Below are positions 32,105 through 40,914 of a stretch of 64,000 nucleotides of DNA, piece by piece. Origin of the DNA: JAZNQL01 sp045531205 (GTDB lineage: Bacteria; Bacillota; Clostridia; UMGS1883; UMGS1540); contig JAZSDN010000104.1 in NCBI GenBank assembly GCA_045531205.1, forward strand, positions 87,447 to 151,446. Direction: 5' to 3'. The position numbers and the translations under genes are program-made. The notes beneath the pieces are model-generated. The model was not told the origin of the DNA, made no database searches, and was given only the letters and a program-made list of their open reading frames with translations. Positions within the stretch are counted from its first letter, which is position 1; each line of letters begins with the position of its first letter.

Positions 32105-33883
32105 TCAATCCTTTTTAAAAGCGTTTTCCATTTTTGCATTTTTGGTATAGTTAAAAATAAGGGTTTCGTAATGGGGGAAAACTTTTTTTAGATGTTCGCC
32201 GTATATTTTTTGTACAGTACGGTAGGCACGTTTTGGATGGCGGTATTCGTTAAGGATGCCCTTGTTATTATAGCCCCTGGGACGTGAAATCTCAAATTCA
32301 ACTGCCGAGCGGTTATCGCAGAACTGCCATATATATGTGCCCGAAATTCTGTCGTTATTCAAAAGCTGATTCAATGTAAATTCAAGGCAGTCTGCCTGAT
32401 AGTCCTCTGACCAGCGCAAGGATTCAAAGGTATTTGTTCCCATAAGTGCCGCAACGCCGAACTCTGTCATTAAAAATGGTTTGTCAAGAGAGTCACACTC
32501 TTTAAGAATTTGCTTATACTCTTCCATAAACGAGTTCCAGTCGCCGTCTTCTGCGGGGAAGTACCAGCCTATATAATGATTTAAGCATACAATATCGGCA
32601 AGAGAATAACAAATTTCTTTATTTTCAAAAATGCCTACTTTATTGCTTACATAGCTTACAAGCTTTGAAGAATCAAGGCTTTTGGCAAGCTCTATCATTT
32701 TTTTGGTAACTTCATAGCCTTCTTTTGTGTTTGTTGCACATTCGTTATGCATGCTTAATACAATTATGCTTGGATGATGAAAGGCTTCTTTTATCATTTC
32801 TTCTTCTATTTTAAGAGCTCTTTGCAGGGCCGTTTCGTTTGACATTGCCTCGGCACTTCTGTTCCATGCGGGTACTTCTGTCCAAAAAAGCATGCCAATC
32901 TCGTCGCAGTAATCGGCAGTTTCGCGGCTGTTAGGATAATGACTTGTTCTTATTGCGTTGCAATTTAAATTTTTTATAATATCAATATCTCTTTTAATAA
33001 GACTAAACGGCATTGAAAAGCCAAAATCGGGATGTTCTTCGTGGCGGTTTACACCGAGAATTTTTATTTTTTCGCCGTTTAACAATATGTCAGTTCCGCG
33101 TGTTTTTATTTCTCTGAAGCCTATACGTTCAATAATATCCTCGTTGCCGAAAACAAGCTTTACATAATATAACGCAGGATTATATATACCCCATAGCTTT
33201 ATATCGTGCAGGTCAAAAGAAATATTAAGCTCTTCTTCGCCGTTTACAGAAACGGGAGTACTGTAGAACTTTTGGTCATTAACATAAACCTCAAGATTTT
33301 CGGATACGGGGGCAAATGTTTTAATACTGGTTTGTATATTAAGGCTTACGTCCTTTAAAGAATCTTTGAATTCATAGGATATTTTATAGTCTTTTATAAA
33401 AGCACTTGAAAGCTCTCTTATTTGCACGTCGCGTGCAATTCCGCCGTAGTTAAACCAGTCAACACGGCTTAAAGGATATGTATCCAGCATATTTACAAAG
33501 TTATTAACTCTTACTGTAAGGGTATGCTTTTGACCTGATAAATTGTTAACCTCAAAGCCAAAGGGCAAAAAGCCGCCGTAATGATTTCCAAGATGCTTGC
33601 CGTCAAGATATACATCGGCTTCATTTTGAACGGCTTCAAAATTTATATATATGTTTGATGCACTTGTTTCGAATGTTGTTTTATACCATGCAGTACCTGT
33701 GTATCTGAAAAGGTCAACCTCCATGTTCCAGCACGAAGGAACTGTTATTTTACGTTTTTTTTCGGGGAAATTTTCGTACCACTTTTCTTTTATACCAACA
33801 TCGTTTGGGTCTAAAGCAAAATCCCACATTTTATCAATAGAAATAAACTTTGCAAAGCTATTTTGTTTAAATAAGCGTCCCAT
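32105..33883 (-). CDS. GH2 beta-glucuronidase-like enzyme
   Basis: The 592-residue protein has the three GH2 domains: sugar-binding sandwich (about 10-165), immunoglobulin-like domain (about 170-265) and TIM barrel (about 265-570) with GVNRHEEHPDFG, RTSHYPNSRE, acid/base Glu381 in MHNECATN and nucleophile Glu474 in LMTEFGVA. The NNKG segment (Asn539, Lys541) matches the N-x-K motif that contacts the uronate carboxylate in beta-glucuronidases, and the length (E. coli UidA 603) fits. No signal peptide. It leads the minus-strand run and is divergent from the GH92-manA operon. A glucuronidase is favoured over a galactosidase. Confidence 0.88.
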   Translation of the reverse strand: MGRLFKQNSFAKFISIDKMWDFALDPNDVGIKEKWYENFPEKKRKITVPSCWNMEVDLFRYTGTAWYKTTFETSASNIYINFEAVQNEADVYLDGKHLGNHYGGFLPFGFEVNNLSGQKHTLTVRVNNFVNMLDTYPLSRVDWFNYGGIARDVQIRELSSAFIKDYKISYEFKDSLKDVSLNIQTSIKTFAPVSENLEVYVNDQKFYSTPVSVNGEEELNISFDLHDIKLWGIYNPALYYVKLVFGNEDIIERIGFREIKTRGTDILLNGEKIKILGVNRHEEHPDFGFSMPFSLIKRDIDIIKNLNCNAIRTSHYPNSRETADYCDEIGMLFWTEVPAWNRSAEAMSNETALQRALKIEEEMIKEAFHHPSIIVLSMHNECATNTKEGYEVTKKMIELAKSLDSSKLVSYVSNKVGIFENKEICYSLADIVCLNHYIGWYFPAEDGDWNSFMEEYKQILKECDSLDKPFLMTEFGVAALMGTNTFESLRWSEDYQADCLEFTLNQLLNNDRISGTYIWQFCDNRSAVEFEISRPRGYNNKGILNEYRHPKRAYRTVQKIYGEHLKKVFPHYETLIFNYTKNAKMENAFKKD

Positions 33884-33936
33884 TTTTCAAACTCCTTCTC
33901 AATAAAGCTTTTCGAGCATATATAATTTACAGCTAA

Positions 33937-33966
33937 ATTATACTCCATGCAAGTGTTTTATGTCAA
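33937..33966 (-). promoter_or_regulatory. Promoter of the GH2 operon
   Basis: On the minus strand TTGACA and TATAAT are spaced by 18 bases, both boxes perfect, about 50 bases ahead of the GH2 start. Confidence 0.75.
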
Positions 33967-34005
33967 TAGAATACAGAATATAAAGTTTAAAAAATACAGC
34001 GTTTA

Positions 34006-34034
34006 TTGACAAAAAAGAGTAACTGTGATAAAGT
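34006..34034 (+). promoter_or_regulatory. Promoter of the GH92-manA operon
   Basis: TTGACA and TAAAGT are 17 bases apart, about 30 bases before the GH92 start and back-to-back with the GH2 promoter. Confidence 0.65.
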
Positions 34035-34065
34035 ATTTTAGGAAGAATTTGAGAGGAGAAAAAAA

Positions 34066-36159
34066 ATGAAAAAAGACTATTGTAAATATGTTGATGTTTT
34101 TTACGGAAACGGAGAAGTAGACCATTTTGCAACAGAAGGACTTTCTTCAAAATGGTTTTATATAAAAGCACTTTGCGGGAATACAATTCCTCATCCTGTG
34201 CTGCCCTTTGGCAAAATGTCGGTAGGACCATACAGCAGCGGATATCCTTCGGGCTACGGCACACATTATCCAAACAGCTGCGGAGGTATACAAAAGCTTT
34301 CTGACAAGCACACAATATGCGGCTTTTCGCATATTCATCATTCAGGTACAGGCGGTATAGGCTATTACTATAACTATGCCATAGTAACACCCTTTTATGG
34401 CGAAGATGAAAATATAAATAAGTACTACGAATTTGAGAATGAAACAGCATATCCCGGTTATTATTCTCTTTTGTTTAACGATGTTGAATGTGAGCTTACA
34501 GTAACAAAGGACACAGCCTACCACAGCTACAAATTCAAAAAGGATGGCGGAAGAATAGCTGTTGATTTTTCAAACGACGGTCTTTCAAAGCTTTTTGGCG
34601 AAAGATTTTATGCCTACGCAAAAGAGGCACAGGTAATTAAAATATCCGATGATACCGTATGCTTTGAAGGGATTTTGTCGGGCATAAAAATGTGTTTTTG
34701 CCTTAAGGTTGAGGCACAGAATGTAAAAAACAAACTGTTTGGCGAGTTTTGCGAAGGTACTTTTAAAATAGCAGACACACATAAAAAATTCGGTGCAATA
34801 TTTGATTTTGAAGGGGATAGTGCCATTGTTAAGGTTTCTTATTCTACAATAAGCACAGAAAAAGCAAAAGAAAATGTTGAGCGTTCTGTAAAATCCTTTG
34901 AAGAAGTTAAAAAAGATGCTTATGAAATATGGAACAAGCACCTTTCTGCCATTGATATAGAAAGTAAAGACGAGGATTTTAAAAAGCTTTTTTATTCAAA
35001 CTTCTATCATTCAATAGTAAAGCCCGTTGATATGACAGGAGAGGAAATTCTGGGCATTAAAGACGGAGTTGTTTCGGAATTTTCAACCTTCTGGGACCAG
35101 TATAAAACCCTGCTTCCTTTAATATTTACATTGTATGAAGATATGGGAAGTAAAATTGTAGAAGGAATTAAAAATTTAAGCAGAGCTTTGGGCAAAACTC
35201 CGTGCAGTCTTGGTCTTACCAACATTTTCAGGTGCGAGGAGCAGGCAAAAATGCTTGCAATTTTTGCTTTGTGCGATGCATATTATGCAGACATCCCCGG
35301 AGTAAATAAGTCTTTAATTGAAGAATGCATAAAGAGAGAATTAGAAAGAGAAGATTATAAAATATTCCTCGAAAAAGGCGTGTTTGAAAGATATACTCAT
35401 ATTCTTGACGTTACAGATGCTTGCCTTTGCGTTGCAGATATTACAGAGGATAAAGAACTTAAAGCATACCTTGAAAAGCTTGCCCAAAACTGGAAAAATG
35501 CTTATGATGCCGACGGAATAATGTCAGAAAAATCTCCCTATTACGAGGGCGACAGATATACCTATTCCTTCCGTTTGCAGAAAAATATAGATGAACGCAT
35601 AGCCTTTGCAGGCGGAAGGGAAAGATTTATAGCATTGCTTGACGATTTCTTTGGCTTTAACAAAGAAAGCTTAAAGCAGATAACATATCTTAATGCTGAT
35701 GAGGATATTGAAAATACACATTACCACCGCTTTGAAGGCTTTAATAACGAGTGCGATATGGAAACTCCTTATGCTTATATTTATGCAGGACGTCACGATA
35801 AAACCTGCGAAATAATACACGAAGGGGTTACAAAAGCCTTTACTCTTGGCAAAGGCGGATTACCCGGAAACAACGATTCGGGCGGATTATCTTCGTTTTA
35901 TATGTGGAGCGTTTTAGGTCTTTTCCCCGTAAGCGGAAGCGGAACATTTTTAATAGGCACTCCCCATGTAGAAAAGGCAACACTTAAGCTTTGGAACGGA
36001 AAAGAACTGCAAATATACACAAATAACCTTTCGGATAAAAACTACTATGTTGAAAGTGTTGAATTTAACGGAGAAAAGATTTGCGACTTTACAATAAATA
36101 CACAAAAGCTTATGCAGGGCGGTAAAATTGTATTTAATATGACAGGAGAAGTAAAATGA
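34066..36159 (+). CDS. GH92-family alpha-mannosidase
   Basis: The 697-residue protein has the GH92 landmarks: KYVDVFYGNG and HPVLPFGKMSVGPYSSG near the N-terminus, CGFSHIHHSGTGGIGYY (about 85-101), and GLPGNNDSGGLSSFYMWSVL followed by GLFPVSGSG (about 600-627). GH92 enzymes are calcium-dependent exo-alpha-mannosidases acting on N-glycan-type mannose. It lacks a signal peptide, so it is cytoplasmic. GAGAGGAG precedes the ATG. The stop overlaps the ATG of manA by four bases (ATGA), coupling mannose release to mannose phosphate use. Confidence 0.92.
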   Translation: MKKDYCKYVDVFYGNGEVDHFATEGLSSKWFYIKALCGNTIPHPVLPFGKMSVGPYSSGYPSGYGTHYPNSCGGIQKLSDKHTICGFSHIHHSGTGGIGYYYNYAIVTPFYGEDENINKYYEFENETAYPGYYSLLFNDVECELTVTKDTAYHSYKFKKDGGRIAVDFSNDGLSKLFGERFYAYAKEAQVIKISDDTVCFEGILSGIKMCFCLKVEAQNVKNKLFGEFCEGTFKIADTHKKFGAIFDFEGDSAIVKVSYSTISTEKAKENVERSVKSFEEVKKDAYEIWNKHLSAIDIESKDEDFKKLFYSNFYHSIVKPVDMTGEEILGIKDGVVSEFSTFWDQYKTLLPLIFTLYEDMGSKIVEGIKNLSRALGKTPCSLGLTNIFRCEEQAKMLAIFALCDAYYADIPGVNKSLIEECIKRELEREDYKIFLEKGVFERYTHILDVTDACLCVADITEDKELKAYLEKLAQNWKNAYDADGIMSEKSPYYEGDRYTYSFRLQKNIDERIAFAGGRERFIALLDDFFGFNKESLKQITYLNADEDIENTHYHRFEGFNNECDMETPYAYIYAGRHDKTCEIIHEGVTKAFTLGKGGLPGNNDSGGLSSFYMWSVLGLFPVSGSGTFLIGTPHVEKATLKLWNGKELQIYTNNLSDKNYYVESVEFNGEKICDFTINTQKLMQGGKIVFNMTGEVK

Positions 36160-37097
36160 AACCCTTAAAACTTATCCCTGCATATAAAGATTATATCTGG
36201 GGCGGAGAAAAATTAAAAACAAAGTACGGCAAAAAAACCGATATGTCACCCCTTGCCGAAAGCTGGGAGCTTTCATGTCATAAAGACGGGCACAGCATTA
36301 TATCGGGCGGGGAATATGACGGAAAAACTCTTGAAACTTTTATAAAAGAAAACCCAAAAAGCTTAGGAAGTGCAGTATCGGGAAACGAGCTTCCAATACT
36401 TATAAAGCTTATTGATGCACAAGAAAGCTTAAGCGTTCAGGTGCATCCATCGGATGAACAGGCAAAGCTTTGGGAAAACCAGAACGGCAAAACCGAAATG
36501 TGGTATGTTATTGATGCAGAAAATAACGCAAAAATAACTTACGGCGTAAAAAGCGATATAACAAAAGAAGAGCTTAAAAAAGCCATAGCCGAAAAAAGGG
36601 TTGAAGAGCTTTTAAACACCGTTCCATCCAAAAAAGGAGACGTATTTTTTGTTAAAGCAGGCACCATTCACGCAATAGGAAAAGGCAATGTTATTGCAGA
36701 AATTCAGCAAAACTCAAACGTAACCTATCGTCTTTATGATTACGGCAGAGTGGGCAAGGACGGAAAGGAACGCGAGCTTCATATTGAAAAAGGTGTAGCT
36801 TCGGCAAACTGCAACGCTATAACGCCAAAAGAAATTATTGATTTAGGTAATGGCGAAAGACTTATAGGAAAATGCGAATATTTTGCAACAAAAGAAATAA
36901 AGCTTTGCGGTGAAAAAGCTTTAATTGCAGACAAAAAAAGCTATCACGCTCTTTTGGCTGTAGAAGGAAGCCTTACGATAGAAGGAAAAGACTTTTCTAT
37001 ACAGATTAAAGCTCTTGACACTGTGTTTATACCCGCAGGACTTGGCGAATATAAATTAAAAGGGACTGCAACTGTTCTTTTAACTTTTAATCCTTAA
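36156..37097 (+). CDS. manA: Mannose-6-phosphate isomerase, class I
   Basis: The 313-residue protein has the type I PMI zinc site: SLSVQVHPSDEQA (Gln, His), KTEMWYVID (Glu) and FFVKAGTIHAIGKGNVIAEIQQNS with the last zinc His. Length fits the short Firmicutes form. It converts mannose-6-phosphate to fructose-6-phosphate, bringing mannose freed by the upstream GH92 enzyme into glycolysis. Start and upstream stop overlap (ATGA), with AGGAG just ahead. Confidence 0.96.
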   Translation: MKPLKLIPAYKDYIWGGEKLKTKYGKKTDMSPLAESWELSCHKDGHSIISGGEYDGKTLETFIKENPKSLGSAVSGNELPILIKLIDAQESLSVQVHPSDEQAKLWENQNGKTEMWYVIDAENNAKITYGVKSDITKEELKKAIAEKRVEELLNTVPSKKGDVFFVKAGTIHAIGKGNVIAEIQQNSNVTYRLYDYGRVGKDGKERELHIEKGVASANCNAITPKEIIDLGNGERLIGKCEYFATKEIKLCGEKALIADKKSYHALLAVEGSLTIEGKDFSIQIKALDTVFIPAGLGEYKLKGTATVLLTFNP

Positions 37098-37111
37098 AAG
37101 GAGCTGTAACA

Positions 37112-38293
37112 ATGAAAATACCCGAATATAAAACCGTAGCAGGGTTAAGACTTGCAAACCGTGACATAGGAAATGGTGCAACACAAATCTGCATAGAAAA
37201 TACAAATGAAAAAGAATGTATGGATTATGCCAGTTTACTTGAAGAAAGCGGATTTGAAAAGTATGAAGAAAGAAAAATTCCGTGCGGAAGTGAAGATGAC
37301 AGAACAAATCTTTTTTATACGTATATAAAAGCTGATGTGCATATTTTTGTATCTTTTTGCGCACCTCTCAGAGTTGTGCAAATTACGGCAAAATTGCCCC
37401 GACCGCTTGCAAAAAAAGAACAAAAAACCTGTAAAGAAAATGCACAAATGTCTATTACTCAATGTAAAATCGAGGGCGGAATGAGCTATGCTGTACAGCT
37501 TGCCGATTACAGCTTTGTTCTTATAGACGGTGGACTTTATAACAAAGAGGATGTACAGAATTTATATAAATTTATGAAAGAAAAAACACCGCAGGGCAAA
37601 AAGCCTGTGATTTGTATGTGGTTTTTTACTCATCCCGATATCGACCACGTTGGGCTTGCAACAGGATTTATCCGTGATTTTGCAAAAGAGGTAGAAATAC
37701 AGGCATTTGCATATCAGTTCCCCAAAAGTGATAAAGTGGAGCTTTTGTACCAAGATGAAGATATTATAAAAACAAATATTGAAAAGCTTGAGGAAAGCAT
37801 ACGTCTTTATTGCCCGAATTCTTCGGTTTATACTCTGTACACAGGGCAAGTATACAACTTTTGCGGAGCAGAGGCAGAAATTTTATGGACTGCTGATATG
37901 CTTTTCCCGCACCCAGCACTTACTGCCAATGATTTAAGTGCTGCTTTCCGTTTCCGTTTTAAAGGTGGCAAAACAGCACTGTTTTTGGGAGATTGTATGC
38001 ATTTTTCGTGCAGACAAATAGCACACACTTACAAAGATTATTTAAAAAGCGATATTCTTCAGGTTACCCATCACGGTTTAATAGGCGGAGAGCTTGATAC
38101 ATATAAACTTATCGACCCCGAAATTTGTTTGTGGTCAACGCAGAAAGAACGCTTTGAGGGAACATTAAATGAAGAATTTCACTGGTGCATAGGCGAGGGC
38201 GGTTGTGATTACAACGCATGGCTTCGTGATAACAGTGTACGCCACCGTACTCATTATCACATGAGCGAAAGTGTAACCATCCCTGTAGAGTAA
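37112..38293 (+). CDS. Metallo-beta-lactamase-fold hydrolase with variant metal motif
   Basis: The 393-residue protein has an unassigned N-terminal part (about 1-125) and a metallo-beta-lactamase-fold domain with THPDIDHVG (His174, Asp176, Asp178, His179), FLGDCMHF and QVTHHGLIGG. The second His of the usual HxHxDH is Asp176, as in some ComEC-like or related branches, so metal content may differ. Substrate unknown. It begins 14 bases after manA with AAGGAG, so it shares the GH92-manA transcript. No terminator is visible before the LacI-type gene. Confidence 0.83.
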   Translation: MKIPEYKTVAGLRLANRDIGNGATQICIENTNEKECMDYASLLEESGFEKYEERKIPCGSEDDRTNLFYTYIKADVHIFVSFCAPLRVVQITAKLPRPLAKKEQKTCKENAQMSITQCKIEGGMSYAVQLADYSFVLIDGGLYNKEDVQNLYKFMKEKTPQGKKPVICMWFFTHPDIDHVGLATGFIRDFAKEVEIQAFAYQFPKSDKVELLYQDEDIIKTNIEKLEESIRLYCPNSSVYTLYTGQVYNFCGAEAEILWTADMLFPHPALTANDLSAAFRFRFKGGKTALFLGDCMHFSCRQIAHTYKDYLKSDILQVTHHGLIGGELDTYKLIDPEICLWSTQKERFEGTLNEEFHWCIGEGGCDYNAWLRDNSVRHRTHYHMSESVTIPVE

Positions 38294-38307
38294 AAATAAA
38301 AAAACTA

Positions 38308-38360
38308 TTGACAGAGTTTAAAAAACTGTTTATAATTATATTAAAATGAAAACGTTTGCA
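38308..38360 (+). promoter_or_regulatory. Promoter and LacI-type operator of the lacI-like gene
   Basis: TTGACA (38308-38313) and TATAAT (38331-38336) are 17 bases apart, a perfect consensus. Downstream TGAAAACGTTTGCA (38347-38360) is a one-mismatch copy of the TGCAAACGTTTGCA palindrome found before the next operon. Its place just after the start site predicts autorepression. Confidence 0.8.
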
Positions 38361-38374
38361 AAAGAGGTATGGCA

Positions 38375-39388
38375 ATGAACAAAAGCACCTTAAAATATAT
38401 AGCTAAAGAGCTTGGAATTTCAGCCTCAACCGTATCAAGAGCTGTAAACGGAAAAAGTGTTGTAAAAGAGTCAACAAGACAAAAGGTTTTAGAGGCGGTA
38501 AAAAAATATTCCTATACTCCTAACGAGGTGGCAAGGTCACTGCAAAAATCCTCTACCGAAACAATTGCAGTTGTATTGCCCGATATATCCGAAACTTTTT
38601 TTGGCACTATTGTAAAAGGTGTTGAAAGCTCGGTTTCAAAAAGCGGATATATGCTTATTCTGGCAGATACAAACGAAAATGCAGAAAAAGAAAGAAAATA
38701 TCTTGATATTTTATATAAGCGCCGTGTAGATGCGTTGATTTTAGCTACAGTTGATACAGAAGGGGAAGCGGTAAGCAAGTTTTTAATTAACGAAATTCCT
38801 ACAGTGTTTATTGATAATATACCTAATTTAGATAATATAAATGCCATAACAATTGATAACGAAAAAGCGGGAAAAATTGCAACAGAATATCTTCTTTCCT
38901 GCGGTCACAAGAATATTGCAACCATAATAGGCTCGAAGGAAGAAACAACGGGTAAGGACAGACTTGCGGGTTATAAAAACGCTCTTTTAAAGTCTGATGT
39001 ACAAGTAAACGAAGCGTTAATAAAATACGGAGATTATAAGCTTCAATCAGGCTACAGGGCAATGTGTGAGCTTTTGGATAATCGCGATAAAAAACCTTTT
39101 ACCGCTGTGTTTGTAACAAGTGAACAAATGACCTATGGTGCACTTCGGGCAATAAGAGACAGAAACCTATCGGTGCCTGAGGATATATCTGTAGTAGGCT
39201 TTGATATTCATAATTTAAAGGATGACAGACGACAGATGATAACAACAGTCCGCCAACCCGAAGAGGTTATAGGAAAAAAGGTAGGAGAGCTTCTTTTAAA
39301 TCAGCTTGAGGCAGAAAAAACCTTTGAAAATTCAAAAATATTTTTAGATCCCACTTTGGAAAAAGGTGACACGGTTAAAAAACTTTAA
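38375..39388 (+). CDS. LacI-family transcriptional regulator
   Basis: The 337-residue protein has the LacI helix-turn-helix (TLKYIAKELGISASTVSRAV, then NGKSVVKE and PNEVARSLQ) and a periplasmic-binding-like sensor domain (from TIAVVLPDISETFFG on, with GFDIHNL and TTVRQPEEVIGKKV). ATG 38375 lies seven bases after GAGG; the ATG at 38369 is too close to that site. Operator palindromes before itself and before the M81-led operon support control of both. It probably releases DNA when a sugar or peptide-sugar ligand binds. Confidence 0.95.
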   Translation: MNKSTLKYIAKELGISASTVSRAVNGKSVVKESTRQKVLEAVKKYSYTPNEVARSLQKSSTETIAVVLPDISETFFGTIVKGVESSVSKSGYMLILADTNENAEKERKYLDILYKRRVDALILATVDTEGEAVSKFLINEIPTVFIDNIPNLDNINAITIDNEKAGKIATEYLLSCGHKNIATIIGSKEETTGKDRLAGYKNALLKSDVQVNEALIKYGDYKLQSGYRAMCELLDNRDKKPFTAVFVTSEQMTYGALRAIRDRNLSVPEDISVVGFDIHNLKDDRRQMITTVRQPEEVIGKKVGELLLNQLEAEKTFENSKIFLDPTLEKGDTVKKL

Positions 39389-39394
39389 GATTAA

Positions 39395-39440
39395 GGCTTT
39401 CAGTAAAAATATGTTATTGAAAGCCAAATCTTATATTTTT
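39395..39440 (+). terminator. Hairpin after the lacI-like gene
   Basis: GGCTTTCA and TGAAAGCC pair across a 15-base loop, and a T run follows at 39435-39441. It could end the lacI transcript; the stem is short, so this is uncertain. Confidence 0.45.
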
Positions 39441-39450
39441 TACACAAAAA

Positions 39451-39464
39451 TGCAAACGTTTGCA
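39451..39464. promoter_or_regulatory. LacI-type operator before the M81 peptidase operon
   Basis: TGCAAACGTTTGCA is a perfect 14-base palindrome centred on CG, the classic LacI-family operator form. It lies 13 bases before the GTG candidate start of the M81 gene and matches the site in front of the lacI-like gene. Confidence 0.85.
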
Positions 39465-39476
39465 AAAAAGAAAGAG

Positions 39477-40895
39477 GTGTTTAAAACGAAAATAGCAATA
39501 GGCTCTATTCAATGCGAGGGTAACAGTTTAACCCCTATTTATACAAGACTTGAAGATTTTGATTATGCAAAAGGCGACGCAATGTATAATAAGGTAGCGG
39601 TAGCAGAGTTTTTTAAAGAAAACTCATGCAATATAATACCCACCATTTATGCTCACGCCCTTCCGGGAGGAGCAGTTTTAAAAAAAGATTTTCTTATTTT
39701 AGTAAATGAGCTTTTAGATGAAATTCCAAGCAAGGGACTCGACGGTGTGTGGCTTTATTTGCACGGGGCTATGTATGTTGAAGAAATAGGTTCGGGCGAC
39801 ACATATATTTTAAAGAAATTGAGAGAAAAAATAGGTTTTGATATACCTGTTTCGGTTGCACTTGATTTTCATGCAAACAATACAGACGAAATAACAAAGC
39901 TTGCAAATTGTATAACAGGTTTTAGAACCGCACCCCATTGCGACCATACCGAAACGCAGATAAGAGCAGCAAAAATGCTTTTGGAGTGTATAGAAAAAAA
40001 GATTTTGCCCACACCGCAAATGGAGCGTGCAAACGTGGTTGTATGCGGAGATGCTGTGCAAACCTCGCTTGAACCGCTAAAGAGCATTATGGAAGAGGCA
40101 GAAAGGCTTGAAAAAGAAACTGAGGGAATGATGTGTGTTCAGGTGTTTAACGGTCAGTCCTGGGTTGACGAGCCTTATATGGGCCCAAGCTTTGTAGTAA
40201 CACACGAAAGTGATGAAAAAATTGCAAAAGAATGTGCAAAAAAACTCGCACAAAAATTTTATGATGCAAGACACGACTTTAAATTTTTAATAGAAGCTGT
40301 AAGCCCCGAAGAAGCAATAAAGCTTGCTATGGAGGATAAGGAAAGACAGGTATTTATTTCAGATTCCGGCGACAATACAACAGCAGGTGCAGCAGGGGAT
40401 AATGCTTATATGATTAACCGCATAATAAAGGCGGGAGCAAAAAATGTTCTTATTGCAGGCATTGCCGACGAAAAAGCCTGCCTTGCCTGCTACAGAGCAA
40501 ATATAGGCGATACACTTGAACTTGATATTGGGGCAAGCCTTGACAGTAAAAGCGAAAAAGCACATATCAAAGGTAAGCTTATACATAAAGGCGATATTTT
40601 GTCATATACAGGTGTAAATGCGGGAGAATCCGCAACCTTAGACTGCGGTGACATAACAGTTGTAATAACCAAAAACAGAGCCGCTATGTGCAGACCCGAC
40701 ATTTTTGAATCTGTAAATATTGATATATCAAAATATAAAACTATAGTTGTAAAGCTTGGATATTTGTTCCCCGAGCTTGCAAAAATTGCCGAGCGATCAA
40801 TTTTAGCGTTTACACCGGGCAGCTCAACAGAGCATCTTCGTGATATGAATATGAAAAATATCCGTCGCCCTATGTTTCCGCTTGATGATAATTAA
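39477..40895 (+). CDS. M81-family metallopeptidase (MlrC-like)
   Basis: The protein belongs to the MlrC family first known from microcystin degradation: ALDFHANNTDEI (Asp130, His132 from GTG 39477) and FRTAPHCDHTET hold predicted metal ligands, followed by DSGDNTTAGAAGDN and the C-terminal domain. Homologs begin MKIA; here that place reads ACG-AAA-ATA-GCA (39486), eight bases after AGAGG, so a rare ACG start is possible. GTG 39477 is the nearest standard start but overlaps the ribosome site. The frame extends to 39366 through the operator, which is unlikely to be coding. It leads the LacI-regulated operon. Substrate unknown; many MlrC relatives occur beside carbohydrate genes. Confidence 0.85.
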   Translation: MFKTKIAIGSIQCEGNSLTPIYTRLEDFDYAKGDAMYNKVAVAEFFKENSCNIIPTIYAHALPGGAVLKKDFLILVNELLDEIPSKGLDGVWLYLHGAMYVEEIGSGDTYILKKLREKIGFDIPVSVALDFHANNTDEITKLANCITGFRTAPHCDHTETQIRAAKMLLECIEKKILPTPQMERANVVVCGDAVQTSLEPLKSIMEEAERLEKETEGMMCVQVFNGQSWVDEPYMGPSFVVTHESDEKIAKECAKKLAQKFYDARHDFKFLIEAVSPEEAIKLAMEDKERQVFISDSGDNTTAGAAGDNAYMINRIIKAGAKNVLIAGIADEKACLACYRANIGDTLELDIGASLDSKSEKAHIKGKLIHKGDILSYTGVNAGESATLDCGDITVVITKNRAAMCRPDIFESVNIDISKYKTIVVKLGYLFPELAKIAERSILAFTPGSSTEHLRDMNMKNIRRPMFPLDDN

Positions 40896-40914
40896 TAAAG
40901 AAGGAGTGAAATTT

